Notes: a model not told the origin generated them from the sequence alone. Positions 17,615-26,378 are shown, counted from the first letter of the stretch. The stretch: 64,000 nt of DNA from Thermoplasmata archaeon (GCA_021844945.1 JAKBSJ010000001.1:186001-250000); one strand, 5' to 3'. Numbers and translations: made by a program.

Positions 17615-18078
17615 ATGAAGTGGGTGACTCGCGAGAAGGCGAGGATCGGTCGCCTCGCGGGTCCGTGGCTCATTACGAAGATTATCGATCCCGACGCAAC
17701 GTGTTCCTCTACGTTCCCAAGGGAAACGTCGAGGTGGTGGCTCGGCGCGAAAGGGCAACGCCGTTCGATGTGCCCGGCGCCGAGATCACGCACTTTGAGC
17801 GCGAGGGCCAACGGTTCGTGAGCTTTGACGCTCTCATCCGCACCTATCACCGCACGGATACGGTGTTGCTCGAACTGGCCAAGATCGTGCGCGTGGCAGA
17901 CGGGGACTTGGGGTCCGTACCCGAGGCGGCCGAGCTGGAGGCGGCTGCCACGTCTAATTGTGAGATCGCGAAGGACGACTTCGACAATCAAAGGCTCCAA
18001 TTCCCGCTCTGCGACGCGCTGTACGCTGACTGCCGGTGGAGGGTCGAGCAGGGTGGACGGCGGGGGCCCACCGGCTGA
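17615..18078 (+). pseudogene. ChrB-type chromate resistance protein, frameshifted
   Basis: The ChrB C-terminal (Chrome_Resist) domain typically begins MKWVTRE and continues PWLIxRFIDPxAxFLYVP. Here ATG 17615 encodes MKWVTREKARIGRLAGPWLI and IDPDA. The family sequence then continues in another frame from about 17698 (NVFLYVPKGNVEVVARRE, TPFDVPGAEITH, FVSFDALI, LALY-type CDALYADCRWR) to the stop at 18078. One base is missing at about 17698. Restoring it gives a 154-residue protein. It is either a real inactivation or an assembly error. The usual CPWLI cysteine is Gly here. An MFS gene follows, probably its transport partner. Confidence 0.75.
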
Positions 18079-18171
18079 TGGTTACTGTGCCGACCGCCTT
18101 CGGTCGAGAGACGCGCCGGGGGATCGTGCGGACGCGGAGGCTGCGGTGAGGCGGATTCTCCGGATCCAGAG

Positions 18172-19431
18172 TTGAGCGCCTCTCTTGCCGCTCCCGTTCT
18201 CGTCTCGCATCGGCGGGACCGGGTGATACTCACCTTCGCTCGAGGCCTACGGGGTTTCGGTGCAGGAGCGCTCTCCATCGTCATCGCCGTCGACCTCGCG
18301 GGCGCCGGGTATTCCCCACTCATCATAGGAGTCCTCCTCGGTCTCGCCCTCGCCGGAGGCTCTCTCTGGTCTATCCTGCTCCCTCGGCTCGAACGCTGGT
18401 GGACCCGCCGAGCGATCTTCTGGGTCGAGGCGGGGATGATGATCGTGGGCGGCATCGTCCTGTGGCTCGCCCTCTCGGACTCGATCCTCCTCGTGGCCGT
18501 GCTCCTCCTTGGAGGAATCGTCGCCGGCGGAAGCGACGTGAGCCCCCTGGGCTCGCTCGAACAGGCCGTGCTGGCCGACGCGACCACGTCCCGCAACCGA
18601 ACGTCGGCCTTCGCCTATTACAATCTCGCCGGGTACGTCGGCGCCGCTCTCGGGGCCCTTGTGGTGGGATCCGTATTTACCGCGACGACCGGCCTGAGCG
18701 CGGCGAACGGAGGAAGCGGCGCGGTCTTCCTGTTCTACGCCCTGCTGGGGGCTTCGCTCATCCCAGTGTATGGAGCCCTCTCTCGCGGGGTCGACGTCCG
18801 TCCGGGCGCGGAGCCGAGGCCGGCGCTGTCGCCCTCGAGCCGACAGAAGGTCCTCCATCTTGCCGGATTGTTCTCCGTGGACGCCTTCGGAGGAGGGCTC
18901 GTCGTCAACAGCATGGTCGTGTACTATCTCGACCTACGGTTCGCCCCTCCCTTGAGCCTCCTCGGAATCCTCTTCTTCGCAGCCAGCCTTGCCGCGGCCG
19001 CTTCTTTCCTCCTCGCCGTCCCCATCGCGCGTCGCTTTGGACTGATTCCGACGATGGTGTTCACCCACCTTCCCTCGAGCGTCCTCCTGGTCGCCTTCGC
19101 CTTCGCACCTGCGTTCCCTATCGCCTCGATCCTCTGGGTCGCCCGCGCGACGCTGTCCCAGATGGACGTCCCCACTCGGCAGGCCTATACTCAGGCGATC
19201 GTCGCACCGGAGGACCGAACCGCTGCCGCGGGCATCACCACTGCCGCTCGCAGCACGCAGGCTTTCGGTGCCCCGATCACGGGAGCTTTCCTCGCAGCCG
19301 GAGGGCCCTGGGTCGCAGGGCCGTTCGTCCTCGCCGGATCGGTCAAGATCGCCTATGACCTCGCCCTGTTCGGGCGGTTCCGAAGGGTCGTTCCTCCGAG
19401 GGACGACTCTCGTCCTGCCCTCGACACCTGA
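18172..19431 (+). CDS. MFS transporter next to the ChrB-type gene
   Basis: The 419-residue protein has twelve hydrophobic helices and a central hydrophilic loop at about residues 205-225, the layout of a major facilitator exporter. The second half carries ATLSQMDVPTRQAYTQAIV, a segment also seen in uncharacterised MFS proteins linked to ChrB. The TTG at 18172 is the ORF start; the first TM begins at about residue 25, so a later start is not required. Chromate or another oxyanion is a guess based only on position, 93 bases after the ChrB-type gene. Confidence 0.82.
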   Translation: MSASLAAPVLVSHRRDRVILTFARGLRGFGAGALSIVIAVDLAGAGYSPLIIGVLLGLALAGGSLWSILLPRLERWWTRRAIFWVEAGMMIVGGIVLWLALSDSILLVAVLLLGGIVAGGSDVSPLGSLEQAVLADATTSRNRTSAFAYYNLAGYVGAALGALVVGSVFTATTGLSAANGGSGAVFLFYALLGASLIPVYGALSRGVDVRPGAEPRPALSPSSRQKVLHLAGLFSVDAFGGGLVVNSMVVYYLDLRFAPPLSLLGILFFAASLAAAASFLLAVPIARRFGLIPTMVFTHLPSSVLLVAFAFAPAFPIASILWVARATLSQMDVPTRQAYTQAIVAPEDRTAAAGITTAARSTQAFGAPITGAFLAAGGPWVAGPFVLAGSVKIAYDLALFGRFRRVVPPRDDSRPALDT

Positions 19432-19677
19432 CCTCGCGAAAGGGGGTCCAGCGGCCCTTTTCGAACGGCGCCCCACCCCCAACCGGCCTGCCTCACCGGG
19501 CCCGGTTGATCTTCTTGAGCGGGAAGCGGACGAGCGGCCTTGCGTCAGGGCGGTCAACCTTCCACGGAATGGGGCGTTCCATTACGGGGGCCGAAAACCG
19601 ACACCGCCTTCGGTCGTTTAAATGCCCCTGACTCATGGATCGCGGACAGGGCTCTGCGGGGCGGTGCCGCCACTGCC

Positions 19678-20506
19678 CTACGACCAGCGCCCGCCCCAGG
19701 CTTCGAACCGCCGCTCCGTTAGCGGGTAGGATGGTCCGTCGCAGAGATCGCTTCGTCCGAATGACGAAGGACCAATTGAGTCCCAGCCGAAGAAGACGGA
19801 TGAATCAGCGGCAGCGGTCTTGCCCAGCTTGAGGCGGGCGGCGAGCTCCGTCCCTTGCTTACCAAGGCCAACGAGGGGTGGCTTCCGACCGTGGACATGG
19901 CGACGAACGATTCGACCCTCTGCCCCACCTCGTACTTCCAATCTCGGTGCCTCGCATATCCATCGACGATGTGAGCCCACGTCTTCGAGCCGTTTTCGTC
20001 GGCGAGAGCCAGCCAAGCAGGCTCCTTCGGCGTAAGGGACGGCCGTAGCTCGAACGTTTCGGCTCCGTAAGGAAGAGCAGCAGGGCCGAGGTATCGTATC
20101 GCCAGGAAGGCGAACGATCATATTCCCTCAATATCCAACACTCTAAGGAAGAGCGCGGGAGTCTCGTAAGTGGGAATTGCGCTGTCGCGGGCAGGTGCTC
20201 GATGTCTTCCGATGCGCGGGCGTCGGGGTTATCGGCCGCTTCAATGAGCCGCTCCCAGACGCACTTCGCGAACTTCTCTCGTTCGTCGGGTACCTCACAC
20301 ATTCCGAGCACGTGGTCGCAATCCCCTTTCTTGAAGGCGAACGGCTGACCATACCCATCGCGGATGAACAGGCAGTAGCGTTTGGACGACGGGCCGAATA
20401 ACCGAGGCCTGACCGGCCCAAAGAGCCCGGCCGGATTTCGGACTGCCCGGCACGTTGCATGGGCAAAACTCAGGAGCCCGACCGGTTTTCGCAGGTCTAG
20501 CACCAC
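19678..20506 (-). pseudogene. Decayed gene in three reading frames, function unknown
   Basis: Protein-like sequence runs on the minus strand but changes frame at least twice. Frame A, from about 20400 to 20170, includes GYGQPFAFKKGDCDHVLG and FAKCVWERLIEAADNPDA. Frame B, from about 20185 to 19865, includes ETPALFLRVLDIEGI, a TGA stop at 20120-20118, then FAFLAIRYLGPAALPYGAE, EPAWLALADENGSKTWAHIV and DWKYEVGQRVESFVAM. Frame C, from about 19865 to 19678, includes ELAARLKLGKTAAADSSVFF. Together they make about 260 residues. No family is recognised. Flanking stretches 19432-19677 and 20507-20612 hold nothing clear. Confidence 0.55.
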
Positions 20507-20612
20507 AAGGTGGTGCCGCGTTGGCCGCCATCAGGTTCGGTTGGCGGGCTCCCGCTGGACCGTGATAAGGCATAGCACGGCTTATCTGCCCGCATCTGGT
20601 CCCGCCCTTCCC

Positions 20613-21758
20613 GTGTCGGCTCAAAGGCACCCGCCGTCGGTGGAAGAGCTCCGACGCGCCGTCCGTGTCGCAGATCAAGAACTCCTACGGATCATCGGGC
20701 GCCGCCTCGAACTTGCCCAGAGAATTGCATCCGCGAAGCGCCGGCAGGGCCACGCGCTTCGAAACTACGCCGTCGAAGCCCGGGTCCTATCGCGCTGGCG
20801 GGTGGCTCTTGGTCGATGGGGGGTTCCCGCCCCCCGGGCCGAAAGTCTCACGCGTTGGATGATCGAGGAGGCGCTGCGTGCGCAGGAGCGTCGGCTACGA
20901 CGGTCCCCGGAACGATCCAGACGAGATGGAACCGCGGAGATAGCCATTGTGGGGGGGGCGGGCGCCATGGGGCGCTGGCTGGCCGGATTCCTCGAAGACT
21001 CTGGTCGCCGGGTCGCTATCGTGGACCCTCGCGCGGTCCCGGGAGAACGACCGGTGCTTCCGGATGTGGAGAGCGCCGTCCGTGCCGCGCACGTCGTGAT
21101 CTTTGCGACCCCCATCCGGTCGACCCGACCCCTCCTGCAACGGGCCCTCGTCGCGCGGGGCCGAGCCGTCCTGCTGGATATCCTGAGTGTGAAGGCGCCC
21201 ATTCAGTCGACGATCGAGCGGGGAGCCCGACTGGGCGTCGCGGTGTCGAGCCTCCACCCCCTCTTCGGACCCTCGGTCAAGACCCTGTCCGGGCGGAACC
21301 TTCTGATCGTTTCCGCGGGCGTTCCCGCGGCCGACCGTGTCGCTCGGGATCTGTTCCGCAACTCTGCGGTCTCGATCACGACTGTCCCTCTCGCCCAGCA
21401 CGATCGCTGGATCGCGGAGTCGCTCGGTCTGAGCCACCTCGTCAACCTTCTCTTCCTTTCCGCCGTTTCCCAAGACCGATTGCCCGTTCGAAAACTCGCG
21501 CATGCTTCGAGCACCACCTTTCGTCGTCAAGGCGAAGTCGCGCTCGACGTCGCCTGCGAGGGGGCCGAACTGTATCTGGACATTCAGAGCGAGAATCCGT
21601 GGTCCCGGCGGATCGATGCGCGGCTCGATGCAGCTCTCCGGTTGCTGCGATCGAGCGTTCGAGGTCACGACCTGGCGGGATTCGAGGAGATTCTCCGTCG
21701 CGGTCGGACCAAGCTCGAGCAGGCGCTGGGCCCCTCCGCCCGATCTTCCCTTAGCTAG
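20613..21758 (+). CDS. tyrA: Chorismate mutase-prephenate dehydrogenase fusion (T-protein)
   Basis: This bifunctional enzyme makes prephenate from chorismate and oxidises it to 4-hydroxyphenylpyruvate for tyrosine. The 381-residue product has an AroQ-type mutase domain at about 8-85 (ELRRAVRVADQELLRIIGRR, then RIASAKRRQG). A dehydrogenase domain follows from about 112, with the NAD loop IAIVGGAGAMGRWLAGFL and SLHPLFGPSVKTLSGR. This is the E. coli T-protein order. The GTG at 20613 fits a CTTATC box 28-30 bases upstream and puts the mutase helix near the N-terminus. Confidence 0.9.
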   Translation: MSAQRHPPSVEELRRAVRVADQELLRIIGRRLELAQRIASAKRRQGHALRNYAVEARVLSRWRVALGRWGVPAPRAESLTRWMIEEALRAQERRLRRSPERSRRDGTAEIAIVGGAGAMGRWLAGFLEDSGRRVAIVDPRAVPGERPVLPDVESAVRAAHVVIFATPIRSTRPLLQRALVARGRAVLLDILSVKAPIQSTIERGARLGVAVSSLHPLFGPSVKTLSGRNLLIVSAGVPAADRVARDLFRNSAVSITTVPLAQHDRWIAESLGLSHLVNLLFLSAVSQDRLPVRKLAHASSTTFRRQGEVALDVACEGAELYLDIQSENPWSRRIDARLDAALRLLRSSVRGHDLAGFEEILRRGRTKLEQALGPSARSSLS

Positions 21759-21830
21759 TGGACCGGCTAGGAAATCCCATCGGGAAACTGGACCGAAAAG
21801 TCTAGGCTAGGTTCTGCTCTACCCGGAGGC

Positions 21831-22204
21831 ATGGTCGTCCGGGTCCACGAGAACAATGACGAGGAAGGAAACAAGTTCCGCCGTATCGTGCGCCACCACC
21901 AGAGCGCCATCGAGGTGAAGCGGGCGCAGGTGATCCTCGTCGCGACCCGGGGATTTACCCCACCCAAGATCGCCGTCATCGCCCCGAAGAGCGAGGACTA
22001 AGTGCGAACGCTGATCAAGACGTTCAACGAGCCCGGGTTCAAGATGCTCCGGATCTGTTACAATTCGGGACATTTCGAAGCGGGCCTGAAAGGCCCTACT
22101 CACTGAGAGGCCGGGGCATCTTCGTTCGGGCGAAAGCCCTGACTCGGCAGGCGGATCGCCACGAGGTCTTGGACCTTGCGAGAGGCGCCGCCGGGGGACC
22201 GTAA
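21831..22204 (+). mobile_element. IS630-type transposase remnant
   Basis: ATG 21831 opens a frame with VKRAQVILVATRGFTPPKIA and a SED/VRTLIKTFNEPGFKML helix-turn-helix, as in the N-terminal part of IS630-family transposases. An in-frame TAA at 21999-22001 stands where Tyr is expected between SED and VRT. The frame resumes immediately and ends at 22106. A second family-like piece, KALTRQADRHEVLDLARG, runs in another frame from 22133 to a stop at 22202. No DDE catalytic domain and no terminal inverted repeats were found, so it is a dead fragment. 22205-22441 holds nothing else clear. Confidence 0.65.
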
Positions 22205-22441
22205 TCCCGACCTGGCTCTCGCGAGCCCCACGGAATTTGGGTCGCATCGAGGCACGATGGCTGGGGCTGCGGTCGGCGATGGTGGCTCGGACCAAGGCGC
22301 GTCTCCGAGCAGGGACGATGCCGCTCAATGGGGCGTCCGTCCGTCGTCGGAAGAGGGCCTGCTGGCAGGCTGACTCGTTGAGGTGCGGCGAGGGGTGTCG
22401 GTTTTTGGTTTTGGCCTCCGCAGTATAGCGCTCCAATGGAA

Positions 22442-22516
22442 TGGGCCCAGCCGGATTTGAACCGGCGACCTCCCGGTTATCAGCCGGGTGCTCCAGCCAA
22501 ACTAAGCTATGGGCCC
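22442..22516 (-). tRNA. tRNA-Ile (anticodon GAT)
   Basis: The minus strand folds into a 75-base cloverleaf. The acceptor is GGGCCCA/TGGGCCC with discriminator A, and the anticodon arm is CCCGG-CTGATAA-CCGGG giving anticodon GAT. The T arm is GCCGG-TTCAAAT-CCGGC. No 3' CCA is encoded and no intron is present. It is the only tRNA found in the window and lies 13 bases after the region bearing the IS630 remnant. Confidence 0.96.
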
Positions 22517-22749
22517 TAGTCCTGCCTCATGACGTCGGCTAGATTCGGTGGCTCTCAATTTTGCTCGCGGGGAAAGCCCGAAATCCCAGAAGCGAGAGAA
22601 TGCCTCCTGATCGTTGCCCCTGTATCGGAGTGATATAAGAATCGATCGACCCATTCCACGAAGGACGGATACTCCCCAATTCGTGAATTCGAAAGCATCG
22701 GCGTTCCGTGCGTTGTTCTTCCGCAGCCGTGGAGACCGGACCAATGTCC

Positions 22750-23748
22750 CTACGGCGGACCCAGATCCGGCGGGGAGCCCGGAGAGTCCGGTGCTCGTAC
22801 GGGCCGGGGGCGGCTGACTTCCTTGTATGCTCTCCAAAGGCTGGTCCCGCCGACCACTCCGACCACGAGGATGATGAGAACAGTGGCATAGCCGATCTGG
22901 TTCAAGTTGGGTACCGGGTTCCCGGTGGAAAGATAGAGATGGTCGAGCGAGGGAAGTGCTGCGACGATCGCGCCCACGACCATGAACGCGGCGCCTCCGA
23001 CGTAGAGCGTTCGCGCCGCCGTCCGACGGCCAATCTGCTCGATCTGTCGCCGAGTGAGCTTCTTGATCCGCGCAAGTTGAGCGAACAGGGCCCCCGTGAC
23101 GATCTGCATCACCATGGTCCCCAATCCAAACATGGCGCCGACCAGGGCCGCCCACCAAACGTTCGGCATCTGAGGGGCGAGCACGAAGATGAGAATTACC
23201 GCGAAGCCGCCGACTCCCCAGCCCGCGACAAACCCGTGGACCAGAGCCATCCGAAGCGGCACCGGCTTCACGTCGCCCTCGTCGGTGGACTCGCTGGGCG
23301 GGGGCTGCGGAACGCTGAAGCTGTGGTGGGAGTGCTCGCGGAAGAGTGGGCCGAAGATGCGCTCCAAGGCCCGATCCAAGGGGAAATGTAAATCTGAGCC
23401 TCGGAGGAGGTACCACCCCGCCACGAGCATCACGAAACCTACGGCGAGGTAGACGTACCCATCGAGGTTGTACGCGGCGTAGATGGCCGCGAGTCCCAGG
23501 AATCCGAGAGCGGTGAGGATCGAGCGTTGAATGGTAAACCCGGTGGAAAAGGTAAGTCCCGCCTTCGCGCCTCCTCGGCTGCTGTAGCTCCCCACGGAAT
23601 AGCTGAAGGTGATAGGCCACGTGTGCTCGTCGGGAGTCGCCCCGTGGAAGATGCCGAGGATGAACCCGATGATCAGGATTACGGGAACGGTGAGTCCCAC
23701 GGGAGAGGAGCCATTGAACAAGGCGAAGATGGTATCGAAGATTGACAT
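22750..23748 (-). CDS. NicO/RcnA-like metal transporter
   Basis: This predicted membrane permease resembles Ni/Co transporters of the NicO/RcnA/HupE type. The 332-residue protein has about seven to eight helices. GIFHGATPDEHTW in the first helix (about residues 32-44) resembles the metal-binding HGxxPDH motif, and a cytoplasmic His-rich stretch (EHSHHSF) sits at about 147. A DtxR-family regulator gene lies directly upstream on the same strand, which supports metal transport. The substrate could be Ni, Co, Mn or Fe. The start ATG 23748 is 47 bases from a palindromic AT-rich promoter element. Confidence 0.72.
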   Translation of the reverse strand: MSIFDTIFALFNGSSPVGLTVPVILIIGFILGIFHGATPDEHTWPITFSYSVGSYSSRGGAKAGLTFSTGFTIQRSILTALGFLGLAAIYAAYNLDGYVYLAVGFVMLVAGWYLLRGSDLHFPLDRALERIFGPLFREHSHHSFSVPQPPPSESTDEGDVKPVPLRMALVHGFVAGWGVGGFAVILIFVLAPQMPNVWWAALVGAMFGLGTMVMQIVTGALFAQLARIKKLTRRQIEQIGRRTAARTLYVGGAAFMVVGAIVAALPSLDHLYLSTGNPVPNLNQIGYATVLIILVVGVVGGTSLWRAYKEVSRPRPVRAPDSPGSPPDLGPP

Positions 23749-23793
23749 CGCGGCGCTCCGTAACGGGTATCAGCGGCACTTATTTGATAGTGT

Positions 23794-23810
23794 GCCTATT
23801 AATTAGGTAT
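23794..23810 (-). promoter_or_regulatory. AT-rich palindrome before the metal transporter, candidate DtxR operator
   Basis: On the plus strand the site reads GCCTATTAATTAGGTAT. The core CCTATTAATTAGG is an inverted repeat with one mismatched pair, like operators of DtxR/MntR-type repressors, and it overlaps a likely TATA box for the transporter. The proposed regulator is the DtxR-family gene just upstream; binding is inferred. Confidence 0.45.
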
Positions 23811-23856
23811 AATCGAATACGCATCCGCGCCCCTATGGATCCCCCCCCGCGCGCGC

Positions 23857-24297
23857 CTATCGACGGCTGCCCGCGCTTCGGTGACTCGAGGGGGCCGGAA
23901 TCGCTCCGCCATGGGGGCACTCGGCGGGGCTACCCTGTGCCTCGTAGATGCGCTCGACTACCTTATGCGAAAGGGCCAGGTCAATTTCTCGAGCCGCGCG
24001 GCACGTCTCCTGAGGGTCGAGTCCGGCCTTTTGGAACAGGCTTTCCGCCACCCTGTGATGGCGAAGGTAATCTACGAGGCACTCCCTCCCTCGGGGTGTG
24101 AGCCGGCTCTTGCCTCGGTACCGTTCGATGAGTCCCAGATGCTCGAGGATGGTCAGGTGGTCGAGGGCGGTCGGCGGCTGGACCCGTAGGTACGTTGCGA
24201 TCGATTTCAGCGGCGCTCCGCGCTCCGCCGTCTCGTTTCGCTGAACGCCGCGGAGCGCATCGACCTGTCGTCGGCTGAGTTCCATCAACGGTTCCAT
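23857..24297 (-). CDS. DtxR-family metal-dependent regulator
   Basis: The 146-residue protein has an N-terminal winged helix (about 5-65), with PPTALDHLTILEHLGLI as recognition region and LTPRGRECL wing. The DtxR dimerisation and metal domain follows, ending in the hallmark CPHGGAIP at about residue 130. DtxR proteins repress metal uptake or activate efflux genes upon Fe or Mn binding. The frame is open upstream to 24381, but ATG 24297 is preferred because AT-rich promoter sequence (AAAATAT) lies just before it. Its stop lies 108 bases before the metal transporter. Confidence 0.85.
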   Translation of the reverse strand: MEPLMELSRRQVDALRGVQRNETAERGAPLKSIATYLRVQPPTALDHLTILEHLGLIERYRGKSRLTPRGRECLVDYLRHHRVAESLFQKAGLDPQETCRAAREIDLALSHKVVERIYEAQGSPAECPHGGAIPAPSSHRSAGSRR

Positions 24298-24377
24298 CGA
24301 TTGGATAAGGGGCCGGCGATATTTTAGATAATCCCTATTTATTGTGGACGAGTTAGCGATTTTGGTACGTAACGGTG

Positions 24378-25838
24378 TCACCCGCTTCCGGTGATCTCGA
24401 CCGGCACATCTTTGGCCGAGCTGCGGCTATGATGGCGAGCTCGGAAGACCAGCAACCCCAACGCTACGAGCACTAGGATCGCGGAGATGAGGAACGTCGC
24501 ATGGACCCCCTCGAGGTACTGCGCGACGGCGTTCGGGCCCACGGCTGCCCGATTTCCAAGAAGGATCGCTTCGAGCGAGGGAAGGGGCAAGATGCGGGAC
24601 ATGATCGCGAGCGTGATCCCGAGGCTGATCGTGGACCCCGTATTCAATAGGGTCGTTCCCATGCCCGAAGCGACTCCCCGCCGTTCCGCCCGAACGGCGC
24701 TCATCATGGCTGCTCGGTTCGGCGATGCGAATAGCCCCATGCCGGCTCCTAGGAAAATGAAGGGTGGCAGCAACAATGCGAGGGGCGCCGCGGACGGGAT
24801 AGTGGTCAACCAGAGAAAGCCCCCGGCGGTAATGACGAGCCCTCCGATCGTGAACCAACGCCGACCGTACTTGTCGGAGAATATCCCGCTCAGCGGTCCC
24901 ACGACGGCCAGCGATGCCGAAACCGGGATAAGGAACAGGCCGGCGGTGAAGGGGCTTAGATAGACCGGAGGTCCCTGAAGATAGAAGACCATCACGAACG
25001 TGAACGCACCTCGTCCGATGGCATTCAGGAAAGCCGCCATCGAGGTGTCGGTGAACTGAGCATTCCGGAACAGATCTAAGTCGAGCATCGGGAACTTCAC
25101 CCGCATCTCTATGAAGACGAACGCGAGGATCAGGACGACCCCGAGGACCAGGCCCGCGACCATTTCCGTGGTGGTCCACTCTCCCAAGGACCCGAACGTC
25201 AACGCCACGAGAACGAGCGCCAGCCCCCCTCCGAAGGCGAGGTTCCCTACCCAATCGATTGGTTCGCCGCGCGCGGGCTTCTGAATCTCGTGGAGGTCCG
25301 TGTAGGCTCGGTAGGTCGCGACGGCTCCTATCGGGACGTTCACGAAGAAGATCCATTGCCAGCCGATCGTAGACGTGATTACCCCTCCGAGCACCAGCCC
25401 CACGACGGAGCCGACCACGATGGATACTTGGTTGGTCCCGAGCGCCCGTCCGCGCTCGCCCGGCGGGAACGCGTCGGTGAGAATCGCGGCGGAATTCGAG
25501 AAAAGAAACCCTGCGCCTATCGCCTGGACCATCCGGAAACCGACCAGTTCGGTGCCGCTGGTCGAGAAGCCGCAGATCAGTGAACCGACCGTAAAGATCG
25601 CGAACCCTAGGACGTAGAGCCGGACGCGGCCGAATATGTCGGACAGGCGGCCGAAGCTGAGCAGTACGACGGCCGTGATGAGGGAGTAACCCAGCAAGAT
25701 CCACAGCAGCGTCGTCGCCGAAGAACCCGGGAGTTCCCGGCCGATGGTGGGAAGCGCGATGAGAACGATGTTGGTGTCGATCGAGGCCATCAGGGTGGCG
25801 ATCGTCGTGTTGGAGAGGGCGAGCCACTTGTACTCCAT
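24378..25838 (-). CDS. DHA2-type MFS multidrug exporter
   Basis: The 486-residue protein has the fourteen-helix layout of the EmrB/QacA group. The family motifs are ASIDTNIVLIALPTIG (motif D1) at about residues 18-33, GRLSDIFGR (motif A) at about 63-71, and GAGFLFSNSAAIL (motif C-like). It is a proton-driven exporter of lipophilic compounds; the actual substrate is unknown. The stop overlaps the upstream frame of the DtxR-family gene, so the two may share a transcript. Confidence 0.92.
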   Translation of the reverse strand: MEYKWLALSNTTIATLMASIDTNIVLIALPTIGRELPGSSATTLLWILLGYSLITAVVLLSFGRLSDIFGRVRLYVLGFAIFTVGSLICGFSTSGTELVGFRMVQAIGAGFLFSNSAAILTDAFPPGERGRALGTNQVSIVVGSVVGLVLGGVITSTIGWQWIFFVNVPIGAVATYRAYTDLHEIQKPARGEPIDWVGNLAFGGGLALVLVALTFGSLGEWTTTEMVAGLVLGVVLILAFVFIEMRVKFPMLDLDLFRNAQFTDTSMAAFLNAIGRGAFTFVMVFYLQGPPVYLSPFTAGLFLIPVSASLAVVGPLSGIFSDKYGRRWFTIGGLVITAGGFLWLTTIPSAAPLALLLPPFIFLGAGMGLFASPNRAAMMSAVRAERRGVASGMGTTLLNTGSTISLGITLAIMSRILPLPSLEAILLGNRAAVGPNAVAQYLEGVHATFLISAILVLVALGLLVFRARHHSRSSAKDVPVEITGSG

Positions 25839-25919
25839 GGCCCTGACGATCTAAACTCCCGGAACGGATGGCGACCCATCGATCCGTCGCCCTGCGCCGA
25901 GACGGGTCAGCGCCACCGA

Positions 25920-26378
25920 TTACTTCGTGCCCGTCCGCGTTGGGGACGGCGTGCCCGCCGACGCCTCGGTCGCGATCTCGTCAACGAACTGACGGAACAT
26001 CGCGAGGACGGACCGCGCCGTGATGATTCCGATCACGTGCTCTCCCTCGGCCACTACGATACGGCGGATCCGGTGCTCCGCCATCAAGGCAGCTACCTCG
26101 TCCATCGGGAGTTCGGGACGGCACGTCAGGACCGGGTGCGACGCGATGGCCCCTACCTGAATCTTGGACGGATCCTGCTCGAGCGCCACCACTTTCTCGA
26201 GAATATCATGTTCGGTCACGATCCCGCTAATCGGGTGGTCGCCGCCGGCGATCACGGCATATCCCTGGCCGTGGTCCACCATCAATCGCACGCAGCTCAG
26301 CACGTCGTTCTGGATGTCTACCGTGAGGACCGTCGGATCCATTAGGTCCCTCGCCCGCAAGCTCATGTTCGCGGGCAC
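25920..26378 (-). CDS. Tandem CBS-domain protein
   Basis: The 152-residue product consists of two CBS motifs (about 8-65 and 75-132) with DLMDPTVLTVDI, PISGIVTEHDIL, ASHPVLTCRPE and VIGIITARSVL. CBS pairs bind adenosyl nucleotides and act as energy or ionic-strength sensors. No catalytic domain is attached, so it probably regulates a partner. The GTG at 26378 or the ATG at 26366 could be the start. It is divergent from the ABC transporter across about 100 bases. Confidence 0.88.
   Translation of the reverse strand: MPANMSLRARDLMDPTVLTVDIQNDVLSCVRLMVDHGQGYAVIAGGDHPISGIVTEHDILEKVVALEQDPSKIQVGAIASHPVLTCRPELPMDEVAALMAEHRIRRIVVAEGEHVIGIITARSVLAMFRQFVDEIATEASAGTPSPTRTGTK

Noticed and set aside
19635-19760. 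Possible tRNA on the minus strand around TTCGAA
   Set aside because: The T-arm would not close and no acceptor or anticodon stem can be drawn; the sequence instead reads as the end of the decayed minus-strand gene.
22176-22428. Short plus-strand frames after the IS630 fragment
   Set aside because: They do not match the transposase catalytic domain in any frame and lack DDE-type residues, so they were not counted as coding.
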